This document shows positions 32,488 to 44,929 of a DNA stretch of 64,000 nucleotides, piece by piece. How positions within the stretch are numbered: position 1 is the first letter of the stretch; every line of letters begins with the position of its first letter. Source of the stretch: Cymodocea nodosa (taxonomy: Eukaryota > Streptophyta > Magnoliopsida > Alismatales > Cymodoceaceae); contig JAZBRI010000011.1 of assembly GCA_036874045.1 (NCBI GenBank), forward strand, positions 7,755,001-7,819,000, in the 5' to 3' direction. The notes below the pieces were generated by a model, which saw only the letters and a program-made list of their open reading frames with translations, had not been told where the DNA came from and ran no database searches. The translations under genes and the position numbers were made by a program.

Positions 32488-33971
32488 TGTTAGAACCCTT
32501 TTATTTTGATAATGTAAAAACCTATGTGAGGAAACAAAGTATATTTCACAGATATCACAAGATAGTTCAGCATACTAAATATTAGAAGGTAAATAAGTCG
32601 ATACAGATAGTTTAGAAACTATTGCAAGAGAAAAATAAGATTTTCGAAAGGTTACTAGACTAGTATTCGAAAGAAATGGATCTTCAATGAGTTATAGTGC
32701 TAAGTATCTGAAGAGTCAATTTAAAGCAGCAAATACTCTATCGAACAGTTAGAATGTTAACTATCCGAAATTTCAATACCTTTGGAAAGTTTGAAAGATA
32801 ACTAGTTGAATGATCGAAGGGTTAAGAAAGCTAACTATCCAAAAATCCAAGGAAATCGGTGAATTAGAAAATCTAACTATCCGATAAGATGAGTCATTTA
32901 AAACGCACGTGATGAAAGTCAGAAGTAGAGAAAGACGACTGTTCAAATTTTCGAAAAGTTAAATTGGTAACTATTCAAAAATACAGGCAAATCGGAAAGT
33001 TATTTGGAACAACTATCCAAACTATTAAGTCAGAAAAATATGCACGTGCAAAAATTGAACTTATAGCAAACAAAGGCTTAAAAGGACTTTTAGTAAATTA
33101 GAAAAGCTAACTATCCAAAAATTGAGAAGTTTCAGAAGGTTACAGAATGAACTATCCGAAACTTAAGTTATCCTATTATACATGTGCTGAAATAGAATAA
33201 CTACAGTCAGAAGCTTTGAAGAAAATCAGAGAGTTACTGTAGCTAACTATCCAATAGTCAAAAATGATTCAATAAATTACAGCTACAAGTATTCGAACTT
33301 AAGTCACCTCACGTGTATAACTTAAAATCCCATGTAACACAAACAAAAGGACTTAAGTGGATTTTTGGTGAGTTACGGTTATCCTCTGGAAAGTTACACA
33401 ACTAACCATCTAAAAATCAAAAGGAATCGGAAGGTTACAAGCTAGATAGTAAACAGAATGGTAACTTACTATTTTTGGGACTGACTACATAGTAAGTATA
33501 GTAGAAAACATCTGTTAGAAGTAAATATGATCATTATACCTCTTGGTATAAATATGATCATTATACCTCTTGGTATAAATATGATAAGTAAAGGGAATAT
33601 TAAAACAATGATTATCAAATATTGTGAGCTGCTCAAAAATTCCAACTATACACTCAGTCTACAAATACAGAAGAGAAATTTCCTCAAGTTTACTATAGCA
33701 CAAAAGCTCCCTGCACTTAAACTCTGGTTCAAAGTTTAAAGTTGTGGGTTTGTGAGTTTCTACTTGAAAACTCACTATTGGTTAAGAGCTTAGACTTAAA
33801 AGCTTGAAGAAAGGTTAGTTGCTGAGCTTCTACCTAAAAGCTCAAGTGTTGGTTCTTGCTTCAACCTAAAAGCAAGTGTTGTAAGTATTCATATACTTAG
33901 TGTAACCCAATTGAATCTTGGGGGTGGACTAGCCAAGTTGGTGAACCACCTAAAAATCTCGTTGTGTTTGG
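32488..33971 (+). repeat. Sirevirus-like Copia LTR (part of composite insertion)
   Basis: Starts TGTTAGAACCC with the TTTTGATAATG block, shared with 51630 and 38335. U3 is a dense array of CGGAAAGTTA / AACTATCCGAAA motifs (32640-33460). A GGTGGACTAGCC / GTGAACCACCTAAAAATC block precedes the join to a TRIM element. Target duplication TTTCC lies at 32483-32487 and, beyond the TRIM, at 34496-34500. Confidence 0.82.
33523..33576 (+). repeat. 27-bp tandem duplication with inner palindrome
   Basis: Two identical 27-bp units (33523-33549, 33550-33576), each containing TATACC-TCTT-GGTATA. Single copies of this palindrome are kept at 39202-39217 and 52523-52538 in related LTRs. Confidence 0.9.
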
Positions 33972-34492
33972 TTAGGACTAAGCTACCATTATACCAAAAG
34001 CTCAAGCTGATAGCAAAGACATTACCAATCCTTTTAAGTAAGTCTAGAATCTCTCATAAGTCCGAGTTCGTGGGAGGAACCATTAGGATTAACTCCCTTC
34101 TCCCATAGGTCCCTAAGGCCTTCTCCCTTCACCCTTTAGGTCTTTTAAGTCCCTCAACCCATCACCTGTCGAGTCCCTTAGCGGATTCCTCAATAATCTC
34201 TCCCCCCCTCGAAAAATATATCTCATAATGCATCCTCAACGATTCGAACTCGCGTCTGTGAGTAGGCTCTAATATCACAATTAGGATCAAGCTATCATTA
34301 TGCCAAAAGCTCAAGCTAATAACAAAGGCGTTACCAATCCTTTTAAGTAAGCCTAGAATCCCTCACAAGTCGGAGTTTGTGGGAAGAACCATTAGGATTA
34401 ACCCCCTTCTCCCATAGTTCCCTAAGGCCTTCTCCCTTCACCCTCTAGGTCCCTCAACCCATCACCCGTCGAGTGCCTCAGCGGGTTCCTCA
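33972..34492 (-). mobile_element. TRIM: miniature LTR retroelement
   Basis: 521 bp in all. Two direct repeats (33972-34192 and 34281-34492, about 90% alike by eye, with one 9-bp length difference) act as LTRs with ends TGAGGA and TCCTAA. The 88-bp internal part on the minus strand starts with GTGATATTAGAGCC, near the Met-tRNA primer site, and ends in a polypurine tract (GAGGGGGGGAGAGA, complement of about 34197-34210). No coding capacity, as expected for TRIMs. Much more GC-rich than its surroundings. Confidence 0.8.
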
Positions 34493-34524
34493 ATATTTCC
34501 AAGGAGGAGAAAATATAAATGATA

Positions 34525-35851
34525 AAATAAACAATCAGTAATACAATTTTCTATTAACTGGAATAAAATAAACATTCAACATTAACTAATAATACAAACA
34601 TAAACAATACAACACATACTTGATAAACATAAATTTGTAAATGAAAATAGATAATGGTTTTTGTTTTGTTTTTGTTTTGTTCCTTAAGATGAGCTACTGA
34701 TGAGAGGTAAAATTCTCTATTGACAAAAAAAAAAAACTTCTATTACTACATGCGACATAATTATACTACTAAAAACTTAATCACTTACTATCAAGCGCTC
34801 CTCTCTTTACTAGATTACAAACCTAGACTTTTGTAAGTTGATCTCCTCTTCAACATAACAGCATCAACCTAAAACCAATGCTAAAAGTTTTACTATCTCT
34901 TAAGAGATGATTCGATGCTTAGTGAAAATGTTTTTCCTTCCTTTGACATAATCAATTCTCATAGTAGTTATCAGTCATCGTGTTTTGCTCGAAATCGACT
35001 TAACATTAGGAAAGTATCCTTATAAACCTTTGATGGATGGAAGTAATAATGGTATTGGTGAGAGCTCAAGGAACATCCAATACTTTCTGCAGTGAGCGCG
35101 ATTCTCCCTCCCCCTTCACTTTCTTCGTTCTTTTTCTTTTCTTTTTATATTTCTTTTAGTAATAACTACTTCTGCCTAGATCATTAGTTGAATTTCCTTC
35201 ATTCATATCAATGATAGTAATTACTTCCTCATTCTACAATTTAGATCATGGCGTAATTTGTGCAACATAGTTTCCTTCAAATTTCTTACAACTGCTCATA
35301 ATCAAATATTAGAAAATAATTGGTTTGTAAAGTTAGTATAACTCAACAGACTTACTCTATTAACTTAACTATAACTCAATGGACTGACCTCGTTAAATTA
35401 AGTTTAACTCAAAAAACTCACATATATACAATACATGAATAATGCTAACTTAACAAATTCAAATATACAACTTATAGTTTTGCTCGCTAACTCAACGAAT
35501 TCTTATGATCTTTTTACCCTTTAAACCTATAACTTAACGAGTTGTTACGTAATCTTTTACGAAAAGAATACTAACTCAACGAGTTGCTACTATGTACTAT
35601 GCATGATACAAATATGTAAAAATAAAGCATATCATGTTTAATACTATAAAAACACATGTAAACTAGGTTTTCAATCTTTTAGAAATGATACTTAATTAAC
35701 ATTTAATTTCTTTAAATTATGCATATTCTTTAATTAAGACTTATAATTATATAATTATGACATAATGACTTAATTCTTATATGATATGTTAAATGTTATA
35801 CAATTAACCATTCATTAACCACTAATATTATGCACAATTTCATTCTAAACA
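34525..35851 (-). repeat. Athila LTR piece, minus strand
   Basis: Covers the LTR start (35851, CATTCTAAACA) through U3 and much of the R/U5 block; the far end is not represented. It joins Athila gag of copy C on the left and a Sirevirus RT on the right. Its right part is included in the 1,038-bp tandem duplication. Confidence 0.8.
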
Positions 35852-37116
35852 GTATGATAAGTTGAAAAGGTTTATGATTGATAATCAATTCAATATAGGT
35901 AAAGTAGATAGTACTTTGGTTATCAAAATAGTTAATATACATATGTTGATTATTTAGATTTATATTGATGACATTATTTTTGGTGCTACATATGAAAATC
36001 TATGTCGTAAGTTTCAAAATTTGATGAAAAATGAGTTTGAAATGAGCTTAATGGGAAAACTGAAATTTTTCTTAAGGGAAGTAATAATGGTATTGGTGAG
36101 AGCTCAAGGAACATCCGATACTTTCTGCAGTGAGCGCGATTCTCCCTCCCCCTTCACTTTCTTCGTTCTTTTTCTTTTCTTTTTATATTTCTTTTAGTAA
36201 TAACTGCTTCTGCCTAGATCATTAGTTGAATTTCCTTCATTCATATCAATGATGGTAATTACTTCCTCATTCTACAATTTAGATCATGGCGTAATTCGTG
36301 CAACATAGTTTCCTTCAAATTTCTTACAACTGCTCATAATCAAATATTAGAAAATAATTGGTTTGTAAAGTTAGTATAACTCAACAGACTTACTCTATTA
36401 ACTTAACTATAACTCAATGAACTGACCTCGTTAAATTAAGTTTAACTCAACAAACTCACATATATACAATACATGAATAATGCTAACTTAACAAATTCAA
36501 ATATACAACTTATAGTTTTGCTCGCTAACTCAACGAATTCTTATGATCTTTTTACCCTTTAAACCTATAACTTAACGAGTTGTTACGTAATCTTTTACGA
36601 AAAGAATACTAACTCAACGAGTTGCTACTATGTACTATGCATGATACAAATATGTAAAAATAAAGCATATCATGTTTAATACTATAAAAACACATGTAAA
36701 CTAGGTTTTCAATCTTTTAGAAATGATACTTAATTAACATTTAATTTCTTTAAATTATGCATATTCTTTAATTAAGACTTATAATTATATAATTATGACA
36801 TAATGACTTAATTCTTATATGATATGTTAAATGTTATGCAATTAACCATTCATTAACCACTAATATTATGCACAATTTCATTCTAAACAGTATGATAAGT
36901 TGAAAAGGTTTATGATTGATAATCAATTCAATATAGGTAAAGTAGATAGCACTTTGGTTATCAAAATAGTTAATATACATATGTTGATTATTTAGATTTA
37001 TATTGATGACATTATTTTTGGTGCTACATATGAAAATCTATGTCGTAAGTTTCAAAATTTGATGAAAAATGAGTTTGAAATGAGCTTAATGGGAAAACTG
37101 AAATTTTTCTTAAGGC
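35041..37116 (+). repeat. 1,038-bp tandem duplication, about 99% identical
   Basis: Unit 1 is 35041-36078 and unit 2 is 36079-37116. Each contains the Athila LTR start region plus the first about 227 bp of the Sirevirus RT piece. I count about eight differences, so this is a recent event, younger than the insertions it spans. Confidence 0.93.
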
Positions 37117-37905
37117 TACAAATTCATCAGATGAAAAGTAGGATCTTTATCAATCAAGAAAAATACTACAAGAAAATATTGAAGAAATTTGAACTTGAAA
37201 ACATTAAATCTACCAATACTCCAATGAGTTCAAATACTAAACTTAAAAGTAATGATTCAAGTATTGCTATAAATCAAAAGAAATACAGAGATATAATTGG
37301 ATTTCTTCTGTATTTATTAGCAAGTAGACTAGAAGTCATGTTTAGTGTGTGCTTACGTACACGATTTTAATCGTCACCAAAAGAGTCACATTTGAAATCA
37401 GTAAAGAGAATTTTCAAGTATTTACAGAGTACTAAAGATTTTAGATTATTTTACTCAATTGATAGTAATCAAATTTTAACAAGATATAGTAATGCAAATT
37501 ATGTAGGTAGCAGATCAGATAGAAAAAACACAAGTAGAACATATCAGTTACTCAAAAATTCCTTAATTTCTTGGTTTAGTAGGAAACAAAATTATATTAC
37601 ACTTTCTACTATTAAGGCAAAATATATTGCAATAGGTTTTTGTTGTGCTTAAATTTTATGGATGCAACAAACATTAGCTGATTACAGATTAAAAATTCAA
37701 AATACAAAAATATAATGTGATAACAGTAGTGCAATAAATTTGTCAAAGAATATAGTACTTCGTTCTAGAACCAAACATATTGAGATCAAACATCATTTTC
37801 TACGAGATCATGTGGAAAAAGGTCATATCTCACTAAAGTATGTCCCAACAAAGAATCAACTTGCAAACATTTTTACAAAACTCTTAAATAAATCGACATT
37901 TACTC
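36890..37905 (+). pseudogene. Sirevirus RT end and RNase H relic
   Basis: RT end: the DD catalytic box in IYVDDIIFG (about 36997-37023), INQEKYYKKILKKFELEN, TPMSSNTKL, and a GFLLYLLASR...FSVCL block. RNase H: SVKRIFKYLQSTKDFRL, NANYVGSRSDRKNTS, SLISWFSRKQNYITLSTIKAKYIAI, then KHIEIKHHFLRDHVEKG and NQLANIFTKLL (about 37770-37890). The order is that of Copia pol. Fossil, broken. Confidence 0.9.
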
Positions 37906-38334
37906 ATATTAGATGAAATTTAGGCATTTGTTCCATATATGATTTATAATATAATTCTCCATGCTTATTGTCTTCACATCTCAAACTCACCATATGGGAG
38001 CTTGTTTTCTACTAACATTTCTTTTTACAAGAATTTAGATGATGCATCTTTTCAAGGGGAGAAAAGGGGAGAAATATATTTTTGATATTTACTATTCTTA
38101 CTTACCATCTCTTTTTGGACAATGACAAAAAAGGGGAGAGAAATATGAACTTTACAATATTATCAAATACAATATCTAATTAACACACAAACAATGGGAG
38201 AAAATAAGATTGTACAATCTATAAATCATTGTAACATTTATGTTTTATGTAATTTATTGTATAGAAATAATATAGGAAGTGAAATACATGTAACTATCTG
38301 TAAAAAAATTTGCCATTATCAAAAAGAGGAAGAT
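37906..38334 (+). other. Sirevirus 3' UTR with repeated polypurine tracts
   Basis: AAGGGGAGAAAAGGGGAGAAA (38055-38075), AAAAAAGGGGAGAGAAA near 38130 and AAAGAGGAAGA just before the LTR. Several purine tracts before the 3' LTR are a known Sirevirus trait. Confidence 0.75.
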
Positions 38335-39770
38335 TGTTAAAAACCTTGTGTTTTGATAATGCCAATAGTCTATGTAAGGACTTAAGATATATTTCACAAG
38401 TATGGATGAAGTGTCAAAAGCCAAACAAAGATCAAACAAGTCAGTTGAATATTGATTCAAAAGAACTCTAAAGGAAATCATTGAATTATAGTAAATCGAA
38501 TGGTTTCCCAATTGATCGAAAAGTTTCACGATAAATCAAAAAGTTTCACATTATTCAGGATAGCTTCACAATTGATCAAAAGGTTTCCTTATAAATCAAA
38601 TAGTTTCACAATTGATCGAAAAGTTTCAGTCTTTCAGAAAGTTTCAAGTTAAACTGTTGAAATTTGAATTACAGAATAGCTACAAGATGGACAAGTCAAT
38701 CGAATAGTTTTAGGAAGTTTTCGAAAGGTTTCAAATGAAATAGTCTAAAAGAAAGGAAATTTCAAAAAATTTCAAACTAAACAATCCGAATCTAAATGAC
38801 CTCACATGTTGAACTTAAAAACTCACATGACAAGTATAAAAAGATAACTATTTGAGTTTTTCAGATAGTTTCAAGATAACTATTCAAGTTTTTCAAAGGG
38901 TTTTAAGCAAATTGTCCAAAACTAAGAAATCTCACATGCAAAACTTAAAGATTCACGTGACAAGCCAAAAGGAATAATTGTTTGAGTTTTCGAATAGTTT
39001 CAAATAATTATTCGAGTTTTTCAAATAGTTTCAAAATAACTATTCGAGTTTTTTAGATAGTTTCAAGTTAATTGCTCAAGTTTTCGAAAGGTTTCAAGAA
39101 GACATTATATTTGAATTATACTGAACGATAACTTACTATATTTGAGATTAATTGATCAATAAGTATAACAGGATGAATATCATTAAAATAAATTTGATCG
39201 TTATACCTCTTGGTATAAGAATGATCAACAGATACAGAAGAATAACAACAATTATAATACACACCTATAAAAAGAGTTGCATAAAAATTACAAGATTATC
39301 ACAGATACAACAAGTGCAAGATTAAAGGATTCTCAAGCCAATTCAATTGTTAAAAGCTCTCTATGCAAAATCTCTAATTGAAGAACAAAGTATTGGTTCA
39401 TGACTTCAACTTGAAAGTCTCACAAAGTTGGTTGTTAAGTTTCAACCTAAAAAGTCAAGGTGTTGATTCCTAAGCTTCAACCTAAAAACTAAAGAGGTTG
39501 ATTTTTGTTTCGACTTGAAAGCAAGTATATGTAAGTGATTGATCAATTAGTAAAACTCAAGTTATGCCTTGAAGGTGAACTAACCATTAATGGCGAACTA
39601 CTTAAAAATTTACTTGTGTGTTTTTATTTCTTTCTTTAAGTCTCTTCTACATTAATTGTTATAATTTATATTACATATACATTCATAAGTATTTAATTAA
39701 GTCAAATTAATTTTAAAAATAACACATTCACCATTCACCCTCCTTTTGGTAAGTTCATATAATCCTAACA
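38335..39770 (+). repeat. Sirevirus 3' LTR
   Basis: 1,436 bp from TGTTAAAAACC (with TTTTGATAATGCC) to ATCCTAACA. U3 is an array of TTCGAGTTTTTCAAA / GATAGTTTCAAG motifs (38430-39110). The TATACC-TCTT-GGTATA palindrome is at 39202-39217 and a TATA box (TATAAAAAG) at 39266-39274. Confidence 0.88.
39266..39274 (+). promoter_or_regulatory. LTR TATA box
   Basis: TATAAAAAG follows the motif array and the conserved palindrome inside the Sirevirus LTR, where the core promoter is expected. Confidence 0.5.
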
Positions 39771-41505
39771 TTGAATTCAAAGAGTTTAAAGATAAGGGTG
39801 AATGTAAAGTGTCAATAATAAACTTTATTTGTGTATAAAGAAAATGAAGAAGAAAATGTCAAATTTGAATTCCAACATTTTCCAAGTATTTGTACACTAG
39901 CAAATGCCAAAATTCAATTCTAACATTTGCTAAGTATAAAAGGATTTTAAGTCTTTATTTTCCTAACTCTAACCTTTAGAAAACAACAAATTGTTTTTCC
40001 ATGATCGTCACACAAAAATAAGAAAATATCACATAAAAAATTATATTTAAAAAATAGTGAAATCTAAAATATATTGTTGAAATCTAAAATGCCAAATTAT
40101 ATTGAAATCTAACTTTATATATACATATGTATATATATATAAACGTAACCTTATTTCTATTATAATATAATCTAAATCTATCTAATCGATATTTTATGTA
40201 TGATAATTGCTTGAAAAAATTATCTACTTATCATAGCTTGCTTAACTTATTCTTAACTTTCAAGGTTGAAATTTAGACTATTTCTAAGTTCAAATTTTAT
40301 CATATACACAAATACTTAAATTTTAATTTTTATGTCATATATACAAACACTAATATAATTTACAAGTACCATAAAAAAAGGGCATCCAACACAGTAAACC
40401 ACACGATCAAATTTATAAAAAAAAATTATTCTAAATGTTAATCATGCACAACAAAGCATCCCCAAACGTTAATCCTAACATACTCAAGCAATTGGGACTA
40501 CGTTTCACCGACAAATTTGAAAAATCAAGACTCATGCAGAACCTCAAGCAAACAATGAGAACAAGGTGACAGAGCAGGCAACGGTTTAATGGGATTTTTT
40601 TTTTAAATGTTTTGTAATGATAGATGACTCAAATATTAATAGATTTATTTCTTAATATCTCAAATCTTTACGAATATTTCCAAAAGCACGGTAACAATTT
40701 TTTTCTAACTTTTTTGAAAAGTTGAATTGTAGCAACATTTCTAAAAACTCAATATTGATACTAAAAGTAGAAGCTGCATTTTTAGAAAAATTTCGTATGT
40801 ACAACATTTATTTTCACAAAAGAATTTTTTTCCAAAAAAGTTTGCAGTGAGATCGCCGTACCAAAAACACTCTTAGAATCAAATCTACCCAAGCAAAAAC
40901 ACTATCATTGAAAAAAGATATTTCTGAACGCTTCTTTTCGACGTCCGTCTGCGTGAACTCATCGTTAACGGTACGGAACGCAAAATCAACGTGGAAAGTG
41001 CATCTGAAAAGCATACTTTGTGTGCAGTTGGAGCTAGCTGTAAGAATACTACCATAAACAAGATAATCCCAACATGTGGGATTTGACAAGTACAAGAATA
41101 CTACCATGCTTCGAAAAAGAAAAAAGGTAAAGCCCACTTTGACGAGAAAGGTGTACAATGGCTTGCTTGACATGGTCTGCAGACTTGCAGTTATATTTCA
41201 TGAAATGAAATACCTATCAAGGACTAGAGTTAGAAACAACTGATTTAATCAGACTTGGAAACAAACAGAATAGCAAAATACTTTATCAAATTATTTATAT
41301 TAGCGTAATGATAAGGAGTTAACTGACCTTTACAAAAATTGGATCCTACCCGTGCTGGATATCGACAAAGAGAGGTCACCAGAGACACTAATAAATCTGG
41401 TTCCTGCTCTTTTGAATCACAAAACAATAGAGAAATCAATCTTTGCATACAGTCTTTTCATAAGCCATGGAAAGAATACCTACAATTTTGTTTCCTTCAT
41501 GTTAC
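39771..41505. other. Intergenic, 3' flank of the PP2C gene
   Basis: AT-rich unique-looking DNA between the Sirevirus LTR and the stop codon of the phosphatase gene. A TATATACATATG repeat lies at 40118-40141. The nearest 300 bp to the stop probably hold the mRNA 3' UTR. No convincing coding signal on either strand. Confidence 0.6.
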
Positions 41506-44500
41506 TTATTTTTTGATCTTAGTAGTATCTGAAGGCTGCCTATCTCCTCCAACCACAAACCTTGGAAGAGTTATGAGTGTGTTTACCCTTGACACACCCT
41601 CTAGGGCTGACCGCTCATCCATCTCAAGGGCCCCTGCATTCCCATTTGAAGGTCTTTTATATGACTGAGACCCGACTAACTGCCTTGGGATTTTCTTTGA
41701 CTCCAGCAGGGCATCACAAGATGCTCGTATGGTGTCAGACAGTGCATTTTCATTGGAAATCTCATTGTTCCCATGACTAGTTTCAGATGTATCTAATGTT
41801 TCAGTATTATTTTGGTTCTCTGTGTGGGAAGCAATGCTGTTGGGTGTATCTTCATTCAAAAAGAGGCAGACTACTGCACAATCATCAACTTTGGAGGTTG
41901 GATACTTGTACCTCCATGTTTGCACTGCCAACTCAACCAGGGATTGGGCTGCAGAGGACCGAGTGGGAGATGAAGCAACAACATCCACCACTTCCGTATT
42001 TGAGAGCACATCCCAAATCTGCAAAAACAGAAAATAGGATTCTTTCCGGTATAAGTATCATAAATAGATTTACTTTTAATTTAATACGTTCACATGCAAT
42101 CACAGCAGTGGTACAATATAAACAAGTTTTTTTCAAAAGGATTGCTTATATTGCACTTTTCGAAATGTACAATACATACAAGTTGGCATACAGAAGAAAG
42201 GTATGGAATCCAAGTGAAGGTGCATTGGCTGCAATAAATTGCTATTCAAGGTAAGTAATTCTATTTATTTGCATTTCTTAAGTATTTTACAAAATGTCTA
42301 AAAGTTTTATATGGGAAATTTAGGGGACAAAGACAATGTAACTCCATCGCAACAAACTGCACTCTTGGCAATAGATAAATGCCAGATATGTAACTACTAA
42401 ATAGCTGCGTGCATTCACATCAACAGAGAGGTAGCTCAGCCGTAAAAGGAAAACACAGTTATGCTACACAAAATGCTACTGTAGAGTAAATGAGGCAATT
42501 CCAAGCATAAATAGGTATCTCATAGTTAGCACATTTTTGCCGTTTTGACAGTTCTACTACAAATAAAATAACTTGTGACTTATAATGTCACCAAGACAAT
42601 AACTAAAGCTTGTACAAAAGGGAGGATGGAAGCAGAATAAATCAAAGAATTACTCTCTTTTCTCTTACCCCATCAGTAGCCAACACAATAAACTCATCTC
42701 TTTCAGTCAGTCGTCTGTAGGATATCTCTGGAACAGATATCAATCCAAATTCCTTTAGACAGAAATCACCAAAAGCCCTAGCCATGGCTAAGCCAGGAGA
42801 ATCATTATTTGGAAGCCAAACACGAGCTACATCTGGTTCATCCCGAAGAGCAAAGACCCGTCCTTTACATCGCCTAATCCTCTCTGCTTCTCCTATTAAA
42901 TTGCAGCTAATCCTTTATTTAAGATAGAAAAATGATACTAATAATGCTAAATCAAAGCAAATTAATTATTGAAATTTGTAAAATACATGTCTGTAGAACT
43001 AGAACCAAATAATTGAAGACTCATAGAAGTAGTCTGGCATAATACAAAGACAAGATAAGATTTGATCAATAGATGAGTAATGATCTCTAATTACAAGTAA
43101 TTATTTAAAAGTATAAAGAAACATTTTCGTACTTGGTAGATTTGGCTTGAGATCAACAGTCAACTGAATAGCATTCAAGCAATTATTCTCATCTCTTGTG
43201 CCAAGTACAGCTCTTGAGTCCCCAATGTTTCCAATTACAAGATCTTGACCCTGAAAGAGGATATAAATACACCCATGAAAAGGTGTGAGAGAAAATGAAT
43301 TCATTTTTACTTATTATATGCATTCATTTTTACAAGAACAAAAAGAAGCCTATGCATTCATGGTGAATTTTAGGCTGTCACTTTCCTACTCTTTTATTCC
43401 TAAGGTGATTTTCCTATCATGATCTATCAGGCATCCTGACAATGGGGTAACAAGCAGTTTGGAAGTGCAATCATGATTTGTGGATAATATAGCATATGCA
43501 TTCAGCATACACAGAGTGAATGTATCAGTACCACCTGCTTAACTAGGGTAACTGCTGTTGTCCCACTGCAGGAACAATCAATTTTGTGATGCACCCGCAG
43601 TTCTTTATCCATAACTTTAAAAGCTTTTAGGAATGATTCCTTCAGAATATTGAAAATCTCTGGGTTCTTCTCATTTTCAACAGATTCATTGGAAGCCACA
43701 GGTTCTCCATGCAGACATGTTGATGCAGTTTCTTCAGAATTCATGTTTCTTGTCATATTGAATGTGTTTTCTCTGGAATCATTATTGTGAATAATCATAT
43801 CCCAGTGAGCTCTGAGTTTCACGGGAAGTGAATCTCTAACTTTCTTGGCAACCATATGTCCTAACGGTCCATGGCCATCAAACACACCACAGAAAACTGC
43901 ATCTGTTCTTGGAACAAAATTCTGGAAACAATAAGAGAATATTAACAAAAAGTAAAGGAAATAATGACAGATGAATGCAAAAGATAGGGAAGAAATGTAA
44001 TGACCTCGTTTTCTTTCTTATGCTAAATTAATATAAACATGTCATATACTTGGATTACAAAAGCATAAGGAACGTAAGAATGGAAGAATCTAAGACTGTT
44101 GATGATGGATTTGCAAAAGCAATCAAGGCACCTATAATATCCTATCAAAACAACTTCTGTTAAGAAAGAATCATTTAATTATTACATCATATTGAATTAT
44201 TGTGACAGAACAAATGGAAGAAATAAGATATGAAGCAGTTGGAGAGGAATCGATAGCGGCAACCCACACCATGAAGCTTGCAGATAGGAAAGGCATGAGT
44301 GCCTTGATCTACAACGAGATTGAAGCTTACAAAGTTCCAACATTAAGATAGGTTTTTCACAATACAAAAGGTGGCTTGAAAATAACAGGGAAATGAAGAT
44401 AGCTTGATTGGTAGGCTGCAAGTAGGGATACAAACGAAGTTGCTAGCTCATCAGTGTTGCATAGAGCAGAAAAGAGATGAAAATTCAATACAAATACCAA

Positions 44501-44929
44501 TAAGGTTCATGAAATTACAAATCAGCAGATCAGAAAAAAGAAAATGATACCATTTTACCCGCAAATGTAATCGATGAACTACAGGTTTTCCAAAGAACAA
44601 AAGTGGGAACATAGACAACAGTGGAAAGAAGTATGACCAAGAAATCGGTATTGTTAGAGACAAACCTCCCAAACGACCATGGCATCCTGATTGGTCCCTT
44701 TCTTACCCTGCTGGGTGAACAAGGAGGCGATTTGGCTGGCTCCATTGACGAACATCTTTCCTGGTATACTCTGAGCCGGCCCATGTCTCTTGGAGTCAAA
44801 TGATGATGAGGAGCCACGTGACCCAAACTTCTTGCTTGAGCCTTTCTTAAGTAACTGGGATCCAGACGGGGACGATGAAGGAGAATACTCCCATCCCCTC
44901 CTCCGGTCCGACGATAAGCAGGTACCCAT
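41506..44929 (-). CDS. Protein phosphatase 2C, plant clade E
   Basis: Mg/Mn-dependent Ser/Thr phosphatase. Five exons on the minus strand: 44929-44666, 43921-43535, 43250-43133, 42892-42669 and 42018-41506, all with GT-AG introns and consistent phase, give 501 residues. Motifs in order: KKGTNQDAMVVWE (76-88), GVFDGHGPLGHMV (about 98-110), CSGTTAVTLV, IGNIGDSRAVL, LTVDLKPNLP, RVWLPNNDSPGLAMARAFGDF, FIVLATDGIWDVLSN and KVDDCAVVCLFL. All metal-binding Asp positions of the family look present. The N-terminus MGTCLSS fits N-myristoylation at Gly2 and palmitoylation at Cys4, as in Arabidopsis clade E members held at the plasma membrane. The C-terminal tail with SALEGVSRVNTL..LPRF is typical of this clade. 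The ATG was chosen because it gives this acylation motif. Intact; the only host gene seen. Confidence 0.95.

Larger units (their letters stand above)
29078..34524 (+). mobile_element. Athila-like copy C, spacer and gag piece
   Basis: The element's own sequence is 29078-29926, 31710-32487 and about 34501-34524. It matches the spacer and gag of copies A (15905-16790) and B (59830-61350). The motif array is at 29085-29290, a weak TATA near 29453, and gag starts near 29740 with the SCIRLPNFEE/FELKSNY and HELEREDAYYFLKEFNEVCQMM blocks. A solo LTR and a Copia LTR/TRIM composite interrupt it. Fossil. Confidence 0.8.
35852..39770 (+). mobile_element. Sirevirus (Copia) 3' half with 3' LTR
   Basis: RT end, RNase H, untranslated region with several polypurine tracts, and 3' LTR. 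The RT wording (IYVDDIIFGAT, MKNEFEMSLMGKLKFFL, INQEKYYKKILKKFELEN) is that of the SIRE lineage. The 5' half is not in the window. The RT piece appears twice at its start because of the tandem duplication. Fossil. Confidence 0.9.

Noticed and set aside
34220-34280. tRNA B-box-like sequence (minus strand GAGTTCGAATCG) suggesting a SINE
   Set aside because: There is no matching A box or poly-A tail; two flanking direct repeats, a primer-site match and a polypurine tract fit a TRIM better.
40814-41173. 119-residue minus-strand ORF downstream of PP2C
   Set aside because: No recognisable motif, AT-rich surroundings and no splice or promoter context.
41787-42254. 155-residue plus-strand ORF
   Set aside because: Antisense to PP2C exon 5 and intron 4; a shadow of the real gene.
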